The notes beneath the pieces are model-generated. The model was not told the origin of the DNA, did no database searches, and saw nothing but the letters and a program-made list of their open reading frames with translations. Positions 6,960-15,271 of a stretch of 15,271 bases of DNA are shown here, piece by piece; position 1 is the first letter of the stretch, and every line of letters starts with the position of its first letter. This DNA is from Gemmatimonadota bacterium (lineage in GTDB: Bacteria > Latescibacterota > UBA2968 > UBA8231): NCBI GenBank assembly GCA_028875335.1, contig JAPPEF010000359.1, positions 1 to 15,271 of the forward strand. The letters are read 5' to 3'. The translations under genes were made by a program, and so were the position numbers.

Positions 6960-8093
6960 ATGGCTGGTAAACCACACATTGCCGCGAATATCGCCCGGCT
7001 GCGGCTGGACCGGCAATTGACCCAGGAGGAACTCGCCCGAAAGGCAGGACTCTCGCGGATAGCGCTTGGAAAGATCGAGCGAGGCCTCGTCGTCCCGCGT
7101 GCCCGGACCCTCACCGCTCTAGGAAAAGCATTAGGCGTTCCGCTCGGCGATCTCGTGACGCCTGTTCGGCCCCTTGAGACCGTGCGATTCCGCGTCCAGG
7201 CACGGGTCCACGCTCGGGCGCAGATCCTAGCCGAGGTCGCAAACTGGATCGACGCCTATACCCAAGTCGAAGCCGATCTCGGCCAGTCGTGCCCCTTCCG
7301 ATTTAAGGCCGTTCCCACTCAGCACGGGAACCCGGTGAAGGCCGCACAGGCCGCTCGCGAAACCATCGGGCTTAGGCCGGAAGAGCCAGTGCGTGACATC
7401 TGTGGGTTGCTCGAAAGCAATGGAGTGAAGCTCCTGTTCCTCGATAAGAAGAGCGACTCCTTCTTCGGGCTGAGCGTCGGTGAAGGGGACGGTGGCCCTG
7501 CCGTGGTGGTTAATACTTGGGAGCGGATCTCGGTGGAGCGCTGGATCTTCACTGCGGTACACGAACTCGGCCATTTGTTGCTTCACCCTGCTGAGTATCG
7601 ACGCGACGCTACCGAACTCCCCGTACAGACAGAGCGCGAGGCCGACGCCTTTGCGAGCCATTTTCTGATGCCAGAAGCCGCGTTTGCGTCGGAGTGGGAC
7701 GGAACTCGGGGGCACCCGCTTCTCGTCCGCGTCCTCAAGGTTAAGCGCATCTTCCGAGTGAGTTACAAAACCGTGCTCTATCGGCTGGTCGAGTCGGAGC
7801 GTGAAAGCTCGGATATCTGGCGTGCATTCCAGCGCCAGCATCGCAGTTACTTCGGCAAGACGCTTCGCAGAACCGAAGAACCCGAAGCGCTTAAAAGAAG
7901 CGAGTTCGCCTGGAATTGGAGCCGCTCCGGTGAGCCAGAGGGCCTCTCCCGGCATGACTTTGTCGAGGACCGCCTCTCGCGGCTCGTACGGCAGGCGCTC
8001 GAACAGGAATACATATCACTCGGGCGTGCCGCCGAGATTCTGGGGCGGACCCGGGAGGAGATGAGGAGGCAGGCACGTGAGTGGGTGGGGTAG
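6960..8093 (+). CDS. XRE-HTH fused to ImmA/IrrE-type metallopeptidase (COG2856)
   Basis: A 377-residue fusion. Residues 7-66 are a Cro/C1-type helix-turn-helix (LTQEELARKAGLSRIALGKIERG). A zinc peptidase domain follows, with HELGH at 201-205 (zinc His201 and His205, catalytic Glu202) and a likely third ligand Glu in EREADAFASHFLMP at 225-238. The last ~27 residues (ISLGRAAEILGRTREEM) look like a further small helix-turn-helix or UPF0175-like segment. ImmA-type peptidases cleave repressors; fused XRE-ImmA proteins typically act as antitoxin or regulator for an adjacent toxin. The next gene, a PIN protein, starts six bases after the stop, so the pair is one operon. The ATG at 6960 has only a weak AGAGAAG before it. 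Family is secure; the role as antitoxin or regulator is inferred. Confidence 0.92.
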   Translation: MAGKPHIAANIARLRLDRQLTQEELARKAGLSRIALGKIERGLVVPRARTLTALGKALGVPLGDLVTPVRPLETVRFRVQARVHARAQILAEVANWIDAYTQVEADLGQSCPFRFKAVPTQHGNPVKAAQAARETIGLRPEEPVRDICGLLESNGVKLLFLDKKSDSFFGLSVGEGDGGPAVVVNTWERISVERWIFTAVHELGHLLLHPAEYRRDATELPVQTEREADAFASHFLMPEAAFASEWDGTRGHPLLVRVLKVKRIFRVSYKTVLYRLVESERESSDIWRAFQRQHRSYFGKTLRRTEEPEALKRSEFAWNWSRSGEPEGLSRHDFVEDRLSRLVRQALEQEYISLGRAAEILGRTREEMRRQAREWVG

Positions 8094-8099
8094 GTGGCG

Positions 8100-8600
8100 A
8101 TGGCCCAGACCGTACTGCTCACCGACGCGGATGTGCTCATTGACTACCGCGAGTCGGAGATCAAGATCCTGGAACTCGTGGTGCAGCATATGGGGCGAGT
8201 GGTCGTTTTAGCACCCGTGCTTGATGAGGTGCAGGGCGTAACGCCGGCGCAATGCGCACAACTCGGGATTGAGGTCGTCGAGGTCGAGACTGAGCAGTTG
8301 GTACGGGCTTCAGAAGTCGAGTCCCGCGTGTCCTTCAATGATCGTCTCTGCTTGGTCGCGTGTCGCGAGGAAGGCTGGACGTGCGTCACAAACGACGGTG
8401 CGCTCCGACGGCTCTGCGAACGCCACGGCGTGGCGACGCGATTCGGCCTCGGCCTCATGGTAGATCTGGTCGCTGTCGGAGCCCTCACACGGCGGCGCGC
8501 CATGGCTGTCGCACGTCAGATCCAAGCGTCGAACCCACTCCACATCAACGAGCGAGTAATTCAGCGGTTCTTGGAAGCCCTTGGGGAACTTCACATATAG
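8100..8600 (+). CDS. PIN-domain protein, probable toxin partner of XRE-ImmA
   Basis: A 166-residue PIN-like protein translated directly after the XRE-ImmA gene. With the ATG at 8100, acidic residues fall at Asp9/Asp11 (LLTDADVLIDY), Glu43 (LDEVQ), Asp81 (FNDRLCLVA) and Asp99 (VTNDGALRRLCE), the usual PIN metal-site pattern. The C-terminal third (about 110-166) is helical and contains FGLGLMVDLVAVGALTRRRAM, a feature seen in chromosomal PIN proteins of this general type. An in-frame GTG at 8094 immediately after the upstream stop is an alternative start; GGGTAGGTGG sits just before the ATG and favours the latter. Likely a metal-dependent RNase toxin controlled by its neighbour; target RNA unknown. 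It shares little obvious sequence with the other PIN protein in this window. Confidence 0.82.
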   Translation: MAQTVLLTDADVLIDYRESEIKILELVVQHMGRVVVLAPVLDEVQGVTPAQCAQLGIEVVEVETEQLVRASEVESRVSFNDRLCLVACREEGWTCVTNDGALRRLCERHGVATRFGLGLMVDLVAVGALTRRRAMAVARQIQASNPLHINERVIQRFLEALGELHI

Positions 8601-8834
8601 TCCCGGTGCACCGGCTCTTCCAACTCGTCCCCCTACGGCATGTCCTTGGCTGGTCGCACGACCTCACGCCGCACGATGCGATCACCTATCAACAAGAGCT
8701 TCCGGTATTCATCTGTAGTACTCCGTTGAGAACTTTCTATATTACTTAGCAAAATCTCGAAGGCAGTACGATTTGAACGAGCGGCCCCAATCACAGGGCT
8801 GTCTCGCGCGGATGAGCAGGCCGGATAACGACCA
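8601..8834. other. Non-coding junction after the toxin-antitoxin pair; nothing firm
   Basis: This 234-bp gap separates the XRE-ImmA/PIN operon from the DUF4159 gene. I see no tRNA, terminator hairpin with T tract, or clear promoter. On the minus strand the stretch of about 8633-8790 reads as a protein-like segment (TAFEILLSNIESSQRSTTDE) without a proper start, which could be a decayed gene end at the island border or chance. Confidence 0.3.
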
Positions 8835-10046
8835 ATGAACCGACCGTCGCGTTTTGCGCGCATTACCGCTGGCTTGGACCTCAATGCCCTGCTCAGCCCG
8901 CTGCGCAAATCTTTTTGGCTGTCGCTGGGGATCGCCGTGCTCCTGAATGCGATTTTGATCCTGTTCAATCCCTTCCAGCAGCAGGCTGAAAAAGCGCCCC
9001 GGCCGCTAACCACCAAATTCGTCAAACGCCAACCGCGCCTGACCAAGGCGCTGGAATTGCGCAAGATTCCCCAACGCAAGCGCCCAATGGTCCGCCGCCA
9101 AGTGCGCGCTGCCGCCGCTCGCATGGATCAGGTGCAAGCTACTGCGGCGTTCTCCACGCGCGCCATCATCGCTCGTTCGACCGGCATAGCGAATATGCTC
9201 CAAGTCGGACAAAGCAACCCACAGGGGCTCCAGACGGCGCTGGAACCGGTCGTAGGGGTAACCGCGAACTTGGGGATCAGCCGCACATCCGAGCACAAAA
9301 TCGACATGGGCTTGGAGATGCTGGATGTCGATGCCATGGACACGGGCCGCTACCGCGCCTTGGTGATACAGGATCCCGAAGACAAGCAGGGGCTCAAGGG
9401 CTTCGTCAAATTCGCCCGCGTGGTCTCGTCCACTTATATGGCTGAGTACCGGACCAATGTCGCCGATGGCGGGTTCAACACGCGGGAAATCGACGTCCTG
9501 CGCGATATGCTCAACGAGTGGACCGGTTTGCGCACCGAATTCGTCGGCAGCTTTACCTTTGATGACAATCGCTTTCTAACGGTGCCGATCGTCCTCCCCC
9601 AAGGAGAGCCCAATGAAAACGAGTTGGACAATCTGGCGCGCTACCTGCTGGCGGGGGGCTTTGTCATGGCCGAGCAATTCGACTTTGAGGGGTTTTGGAC
9701 CGAGGCCCTAGAGAAATACGGGGGGCTGATCAAGGGGCGGGATTTCTACACCGAACGCCTGCGGGAAGACCATCCGATATTCACGGCCTATTTTGACTTG
9801 GGGGACGGCGTCGCACAGGGTGCCTCGCGTTTTGACGATCCGTACTACTGGAATGTGGTGAAGGGCTTGTACGTCAAGGGGCGGCTGGTGGCGGTACCCC
9901 GAGCCAACTCGGGTATTGGGGGGTATATGGGCTTTGCCGCCGAACGCGATGCGACCCGCATACTCCAGTTTGCGGTCAATACCGTGATTTACGCACTGAC
10001 CCAAGAAGGATCCATGACGCAGCGGTTGATGCAGATTGTCCACTGA
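8835..10046 (+). CDS. DUF4159 domain protein with one N-terminal membrane anchor
   Basis: A 403-residue protein. A single hydrophobic segment at about 27-45 (FWLSLGIAVLLNAILILF) after a short basic N-terminus should anchor it in the inner membrane. A basic, Arg-rich linker (about 55-95, RKIPQRKRPMVRRQVRAAAARM) follows. The C-terminal ~210 residues resemble DUF4159: FARVVSSTYMAEYRTNVADGG, a segment LDNLARYLLAGGFVMAEQFDF, then REDHPIFTAYFDLGDGV and a closing GYMGFAAERDATRILQFAVN. The family is common in Planctomycetes, Poribacteria and related uncultured phyla and has no settled function. No strong Shine-Dalgarno precedes the ATG. The next gene starts 55 bp downstream on the same strand, so co-transcription is possible. 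Domain call is from recognition, not from an alignment. Confidence 0.85.
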   Translation: MNRPSRFARITAGLDLNALLSPLRKSFWLSLGIAVLLNAILILFNPFQQQAEKAPRPLTTKFVKRQPRLTKALELRKIPQRKRPMVRRQVRAAAARMDQVQATAAFSTRAIIARSTGIANMLQVGQSNPQGLQTALEPVVGVTANLGISRTSEHKIDMGLEMLDVDAMDTGRYRALVIQDPEDKQGLKGFVKFARVVSSTYMAEYRTNVADGGFNTREIDVLRDMLNEWTGLRTEFVGSFTFDDNRFLTVPIVLPQGEPNENELDNLARYLLAGGFVMAEQFDFEGFWTEALEKYGGLIKGRDFYTERLREDHPIFTAYFDLGDGVAQGASRFDDPYYWNVVKGLYVKGRLVAVPRANSGIGGYMGFAAERDATRILQFAVNTVIYALTQEGSMTQRLMQIVH

Positions 10047-10091
10047 GCAGGGAGCCGTTACTTTGGGCGGGCTAGTTCCTTTTCGATCACT

Positions 10092-10101
10092 AGGAGGTGA
10101 T
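10092..10101 (+). promoter_or_regulatory. Near-perfect Shine-Dalgarno that fixes the next start
   Basis: AGGAGGTGAT lies immediately before the ATG at 10102 and is fully complementary to the 16S rRNA 3' tail. It overrules an upstream in-frame TTG at 10036 that overlaps the end of the DUF4159 gene. It is much stronger than the other ribosome binding sites in this window and suggests high translation of the downstream enzyme. Confidence 0.9.
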
Positions 10102-11049
10102 ATGCCGACGATTCAGGACCACATCTCTCTCGACGCACTCACCGAAGGCACCTTGAGCACGCTGAAGGCGATCGGCGTCGACGACATTGCCATCATGCAT
10201 CCAACGCCGCCCGAGCCCGGCGAGGACCAATCCCCGCTGTGGCGCGATGTGCGCCGCACGGTGGAAGCCCACGGCATGCGGTTTTTCAACATTGGCCTGC
10301 GGCCGCACCCCTCGATCACGTTGGGCCGCGATGGCCGGGACGAGCACATCGAAAGGTGGTGCGCCCTCATCCGCAGTTTGGGCGCGGCGGGTGTGCCGAG
10401 CCTGACGTACAATTTTCGCGGCATTGGCAACTTCCGCACGGAATCGGCCGTGGGGCGCGGCGGTGCCCGGTACAGCACGTTCGACTTTGCTGAGTTCCAG
10501 GCCAATCCCCAGTTGCATCCCGACCAGCAAATTTCGGAGGGGGATCTACGCGCCAATTTGCGCCACTTCATGGAGCGCATCACGCCGGTGGCCGAGGAGT
10601 GCGAGGTGCGTCTGATGATGCATCCCGACGACCCGCCGCGCCACGATCCACTGGGCGGGGCCGCGCGCGTGCTGTCGTCGCTGGATGACTTTGAGCACCT
10701 CTTTGAACTGGTGCCGAGCAAGGCTAATGCGATGTTGTTCTGCCAAGGGTGCGTGGCCGAGATGGGCGAGGACATCCCGGCGGCCATCCGCCGCATGGCC
10801 GGCTTCGGCAAAATCGGCACCGTGCACTTCCGCAATATCCGCGGCGGACCAGCGCGCTTTGAAGAGGTGTTCCTCGACGAGGGCGACGCGGATATGTACG
10901 CCATGATGCGGGTTTACGCCGAAGTCGGGTACGACGGGCCGTTCATGCTCGACCACACGCCGGGTTTGCAGGACGCGTCGGCGGCCTGGGCCGGCCGGGC
11001 TTACGCCATTGGTTTCATTCGGGCGACGATGCAGGCGGCGTACCGCTGA
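10102..11049 (+). CDS. Mannonate dehydratase-like TIM-barrel protein (UxuA family, short form)
   Basis: A 315-residue protein of the xylose-isomerase-like TIM-barrel superfamily, closest by motif to mannonate dehydratase, which converts D-mannonate to 2-keto-3-deoxygluconate. Metal-site candidates match the UxuA pattern: His174 in MMHPDDPP, Cys214 or Cys217 in FCQGC, His242 in VHFRN, and Asp284-His285 in MLDHTPG. YNFRGIGNFR at about 103-112 corresponds to the conserved YNFxP/M segment. Bona fide UxuA proteins are about 350-395 residues, so this is a shortened relative and the substrate may differ. The start is fixed by a perfect Shine-Dalgarno. It converges with the acetolactate synthase-like gene, leaving 12 bp between stops and no visible terminator. 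Superfamily is secure; exact activity moderately so. Confidence 0.85.
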   Translation: MPTIQDHISLDALTEGTLSTLKAIGVDDIAIMHPTPPEPGEDQSPLWRDVRRTVEAHGMRFFNIGLRPHPSITLGRDGRDEHIERWCALIRSLGAAGVPSLTYNFRGIGNFRTESAVGRGGARYSTFDFAEFQANPQLHPDQQISEGDLRANLRHFMERITPVAEECEVRLMMHPDDPPRHDPLGGAARVLSSLDDFEHLFELVPSKANAMLFCQGCVAEMGEDIPAAIRRMAGFGKIGTVHFRNIRGGPARFEEVFLDEGDADMYAMMRVYAEVGYDGPFMLDHTPGLQDASAAWAGRAYAIGFIRATMQAAYR

Positions 11050-11061
11050 GGTCGAGGTCAC

Positions 11062-12696
<1,635 letters not shown>

Positions 12697-12714
12697 TAAA
12701 TGGTGCTCCTTGTA

Positions 12715-13764
12715 CTAAACGCTTGGTAGGACGGCTCCGACCCGATGAGCGCAATCGAGGATCTGCCGCCAAGTTTCTTCCTCGACCGTCACGCCGGCCT
12801 GGCGCCGCTCGCGCTCTTGCTTTTCCAGCTCTCCGGGCAGCAGGATGGCATCGACGCCCTCGGCCTTGGGCGAGGACCGCAAATAGTCCGCGAACGCCCG
12901 CACTTGGGCTGCGTACTCGGCGAACGGCTGGAAGCGCCCAATATCGATGACCAGCAAGAAGCAGCCGTTGCCGATCCGCGCCTTCCGGCCCCGCGCACAC
13001 CCCGCCCCGCTCAGCGCCCCGCCCAACAACTCCACTACTACCCCGAGTCCGTAGCCCTTGTAGCCCATGAGGCCGCCGAAGGGCAAGAGGCTGCCGCGCG
13101 GTTCGTCGTAAAAGTCCGCCGGGTCCGTCGATGGCCGGCCAGCCGCGTCGATGATCCATCCCTCGGGAACCGGCTCTCCTCGGTTGCGCTTGACGCGCAC
13201 CTTGCCCTCGGCCACCACGCTGGTCGTGATGTCCAGCACGAGTGCGCCACCTTCTCCGTCGGGCCAGCCGCCCGCCAGCGGATTGGTGCCCAAGCGCCCG
13301 GCTATACCGCCCCAAGGGGCCACGCTGGCACCGCCGCCGTGCGAGTTGGCGCAGAGCAAGCCGATCATGTTCGCTTCGGCGATGTGCTCCACATAGCTGC
13401 CGAGGCGACCGATGTGGTTGGCGTTTTTGACGGTTATAGCTGCGACTCCGCAGTTGCCAGCGCGTTCCAAACCCATTTCCACCGCTTGGTTCATCACGAC
13501 TTGGCCAAATCCCCAGTGCCCGTCGAGCACGGCAGCGGCGGTGGTCTGGCGCACGATTTCGACCTCGGCGTGAGGGACGATCTCCCCCTTTTCAATGGTG
13601 CTTATGTACTGGGGAATGCGGATGACGCCGTGCGAATCGTGTCCCACGACATTGGCATCGGCCAGCAGTTTGGCGACGACATCGGCTTCCTTGGGTGGCG
13701 CGCCGGCTGCGGCGAAGATGGCTGCGCCGACTTGGCGCAAGTGTTCGATGGAAAATACGGGCAT
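12715..13764 (-). CDS. Malate/L-lactate dehydrogenase family oxidoreductase (Ldh_2, COG2055)
   Basis: A 349-residue NAD(P)-dependent 2-hydroxyacid dehydrogenase of the Ldh_2 family, whose members act on malate, sulfolactate, ureidoglycolate or 2,3-diketogulonate. Family marks: GHDSHGVIRIPQY at 41-53 with catalytic His45 region, NANHIGRLGSYVEH at 114-127 with His117, NSHGGGASVAPWGG at 140-153, LGTNPLAGGWP at 158-168, and DITTSVVAEGKVR. The length is normal. It starts five bases after the stop of the CBM9-like gene and ends 18 bp before the acetolactate synthase-like gene, so the three are co-transcribed. Only a weak ribosome binding site is visible, consistent with translational coupling. A product 2-oxoacid could feed the downstream TPP enzyme; this link is inference. 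Confidence 0.92.
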   Translation of the reverse strand: MPVFSIEHLRQVGAAIFAAAGAPPKEADVVAKLLADANVVGHDSHGVIRIPQYISTIEKGEIVPHAEVEIVRQTTAAAVLDGHWGFGQVVMNQAVEMGLERAGNCGVAAITVKNANHIGRLGSYVEHIAEANMIGLLCANSHGGGASVAPWGGIAGRLGTNPLAGGWPDGEGGALVLDITTSVVAEGKVRVKRNRGEPVPEGWIIDAAGRPSTDPADFYDEPRGSLLPFGGLMGYKGYGLGVVVELLGGALSGAGCARGRKARIGNGCFLLVIDIGRFQPFAEYAAQVRAFADYLRSSPKAEGVDAILLPGELEKQERERRQAGVTVEEETWRQILDCAHRVGAVLPSV

Positions 13765-13769
13765 AGAGT

Positions 13770-15230
13770 TTATCGGGGTATAGACGCCGCCAGCACTGCC
13801 AGCAGGTTGTGCGCCTGCTCCTCGGAGAGTTTGGCCCGCCGCCGCGCTTTGTCAATTAGGGTTTCGGAACTAGCGACCTTGCCCTCGGCGTATGTCTTTA
13901 GGGCCTCGCGGCAGAGCGATTGTACTAAGCGGGTGGCCTTGTCACCATCCACACTGACTTCGGCGGCCGCTGTTTCGATCTGCGACTGTAGCTGTCCCTG
14001 CTCTAGGTCGGCGAGCGTCTTGGCCAGCAATCGCTGCAAGAAATGCTGTGCCTGCGCTCGCCAAGTCCCCGCGTATTCGGCTAGGTCCATGACAATCCCG
14101 TCGGTGCGGGCATTAATGCGGTCCGCGGTCAGGCGCGCCAGCGAATGAGTCAATCTATAATAGAGCGAATCTACCTGGCCCAGCGACACCTCCTCGTCGT
14201 CGTTGAGCGCACGCACCCAATCCGGCGCTGGCTTTCTCTTTGCCAACAACGACCAGTTTTTCCGCGACTTAAGGGCTGGTGCCGACGCAGTTTGCACAGC
14301 TTCTTGTGGCTTTCTCGCGGTCGTTATCGTGCCAGAATCTCTGCTAGCTGCCTTAGTTGGAATTTCCCGCTGTGCGACCGGACTTTTCTCAACGGCAACC
14401 GAGTCTTGCACATCCAGATCTTTCGCTTCATCTGGTTTCTGCTGGACCACCTTCGGCACGGTAATCTCCCGCTTCTTCTCCGCGATCTCCGCGATGACCT
14501 GCTGCTTGGGGGGTAGTAGGCGCAACCCCGGAGGCTGCCCCTTGAGTTGCACCTTGCCCTGCCACCAGATCCACTTGTTGCTCTGCCGCACTTTGTCGCG
14601 CAGTTCCTCGTTGGGCAGGTCGGAATCCGGCAGCAGAAAGAGCGCGTCGAGCACCATGTCAGGCTGGGGGTAGAAGCCCAGCCAGCGCCAGGGAATGCCC
14701 ACTTCAAAGGTGTAGAGTTGATCGCGCTGCGCCCCTCCGGCTTTTACGGGCACGAGCTCTGTAGGCTTTCTGCGCTGCATCCCTCCCCACAGATAGGGCG
14801 TGCCGTTGGCTGGACTCAGCCAGATGGTATGTCCCAAGGGCTTCTCGGGGCCGCGCAAGAAAATTTTCAGGTGATCGTAGTAAAACATCGCGTCCTTGCG
14901 CTCCCCGGATGGGCCGCGCCATTCGCTTTTGTCGGGGGAAATCTGTTGGGCATCTACGATATCGTCAACTACCGCGGCCGCCACGTACACGTAGTCGGCG
15001 TCCCACATCAGATAGAGATCGGCCTCGTGATCCGACGAGCCGGTAAAGGCCCCGCGCACGCCCACTCGCTCGCCGCCGGGAACTAGGCCGATGCGCTCGG
15101 GTGCGCCCCACTCGACCAATATGCCGTCGAGTGTTGGCTTGGAAGTCGCCGGCATCACGGCGACCGGCTCTGCTCCGTCGGCTCCCACGGCCATTAGGCT
15201 CGCCCACGCGGCCCAAGCAGCGCGCCGCAT
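13770..15230 (-). CDS. Secreted CBM9-like domain protein with helical C-terminus
   Basis: A 486-residue protein from the ATG at 15230. The first ~20 residues form a signal peptide (MRRAAWAAWASLMAVGADGA), so it is probably exported. A CBM9-like or DOMON-like beta domain follows (about 25-200): PTLDGILVEWGAPE, ADLYLMWDADYVYVAAAVVDD, YYDHLKIFLRG and YTFEVGIPWRWLGF are typical of this fold, which binds sugars. A low-complexity Lys/Gln/Ala-rich linker (about 230-325) then leads to a helical C-terminal part (about 340-486) with no motif I recognise. The frame stays open to the window edge, with a GTG at 15236 and TTG at 15266 as other possible starts. The ATG gives the cleanest signal peptide. First gene of the operon seen here; upstream genes may lie outside. 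Confidence 0.8.
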   Translation of the reverse strand: MRRAAWAAWASLMAVGADGAEPVAVMPATSKPTLDGILVEWGAPERIGLVPGGERVGVRGAFTGSSDHEADLYLMWDADYVYVAAAVVDDIVDAQQISPDKSEWRGPSGERKDAMFYYDHLKIFLRGPEKPLGHTIWLSPANGTPYLWGGMQRRKPTELVPVKAGGAQRDQLYTFEVGIPWRWLGFYPQPDMVLDALFLLPDSDLPNEELRDKVRQSNKWIWWQGKVQLKGQPPGLRLLPPKQQVIAEIAEKKREITVPKVVQQKPDEAKDLDVQDSVAVEKSPVAQREIPTKAASRDSGTITTARKPQEAVQTASAPALKSRKNWSLLAKRKPAPDWVRALNDDEEVSLGQVDSLYYRLTHSLARLTADRINARTDGIVMDLAEYAGTWRAQAQHFLQRLLAKTLADLEQGQLQSQIETAAAEVSVDGDKATRLVQSLCREALKTYAEGKVASSETLIDKARRRAKLSEEQAHNLLAVLAASIPR

Positions 15231-15271
15231 CCTCACTCGTCTTGGCGCAAGGAGGAGACGGCCCAAGCCGC

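Noticed and set aside
7227..7955. 242-codon open frame on the minus strand inside the XRE-ImmA gene.
   Set aside because: Antisense to a well-supported domain-bearing gene; no recognisable motif.
11050..11061. Bidirectional terminator between the convergent mannonate-dehydratase-like and acetolactate synthase-like genes.
   Set aside because: Only 12 bases separate the stops, and no stem with a T tract is visible there.
12745..14148. Open frame of about 467 codons on the plus strand.
   Set aside because: It is antisense to the Ldh_2 gene and the CBM9-like gene, with no domain or ribosome binding site; a GC-rich antisense artefact.

Overview
The window is a GC-rich bacterial fragment with ten complete or near-complete protein genes, one partial gene, and a short candidate leader peptide. 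The mix suggests an uncultured, polysaccharide- and sugar-acid-using lineage such as Latescibacteria, Poribacteria or a planctomycete relative: a formylglycine-type sulfatase, a DUF4159 protein, a mannonate-dehydratase-like TIM barrel, an Ldh_2 dehydrogenase and a secreted CBM9-like protein. That placement is an inference from gene content, not from a marker phylogeny.

Left part (1-3521, minus strand). thrS (threonyl-tRNA synthetase) runs off the left edge. The 238 bp between thrS and the upstream sulfatase gene are not empty. They hold a 37-codon candidate leader ORF with ten consecutive Thr codons, then a 9-bp GC-rich hairpin with a T6 tract that ends only a few bases before the thrS ribosome binding site. 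A segment overlapping the leader stop codon can pair with the 5' arm of that hairpin. This is the layout of classical ribosome-mediated attenuation, applied to thrS, and is the most interesting thing in the window.

Middle part (3546-8600). This looks like an accessory island of defence or toxin-antitoxin type. It holds: (i) a two-gene operon of a DUF3696/AAA_21-like ATPase and a PIN-domain nuclease; (ii) an AAA_14/DUF4143 ATPase whose start codon abuts a 23-bp tandem repeat; (iii) a divergent operon of an XRE-HTH/ImmA-IrrE metallopeptidase fusion and a second, unrelated-looking PIN protein.

Right part (8835-15271). A membrane-anchored DUF4159 protein and a short mannonate-dehydratase-like enzyme lie on the plus strand. 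They converge on a tight three-gene minus-strand operon: secreted CBM9-like protein, then Ldh_2 family dehydrogenase, then catabolic-type acetolactate synthase-like TPP enzyme. The likely theme is sugar-acid or 2-oxoacid metabolism, but substrates cannot be read from the sequence.

I found no rRNA, tRNA, CRISPR array or insertion sequence.
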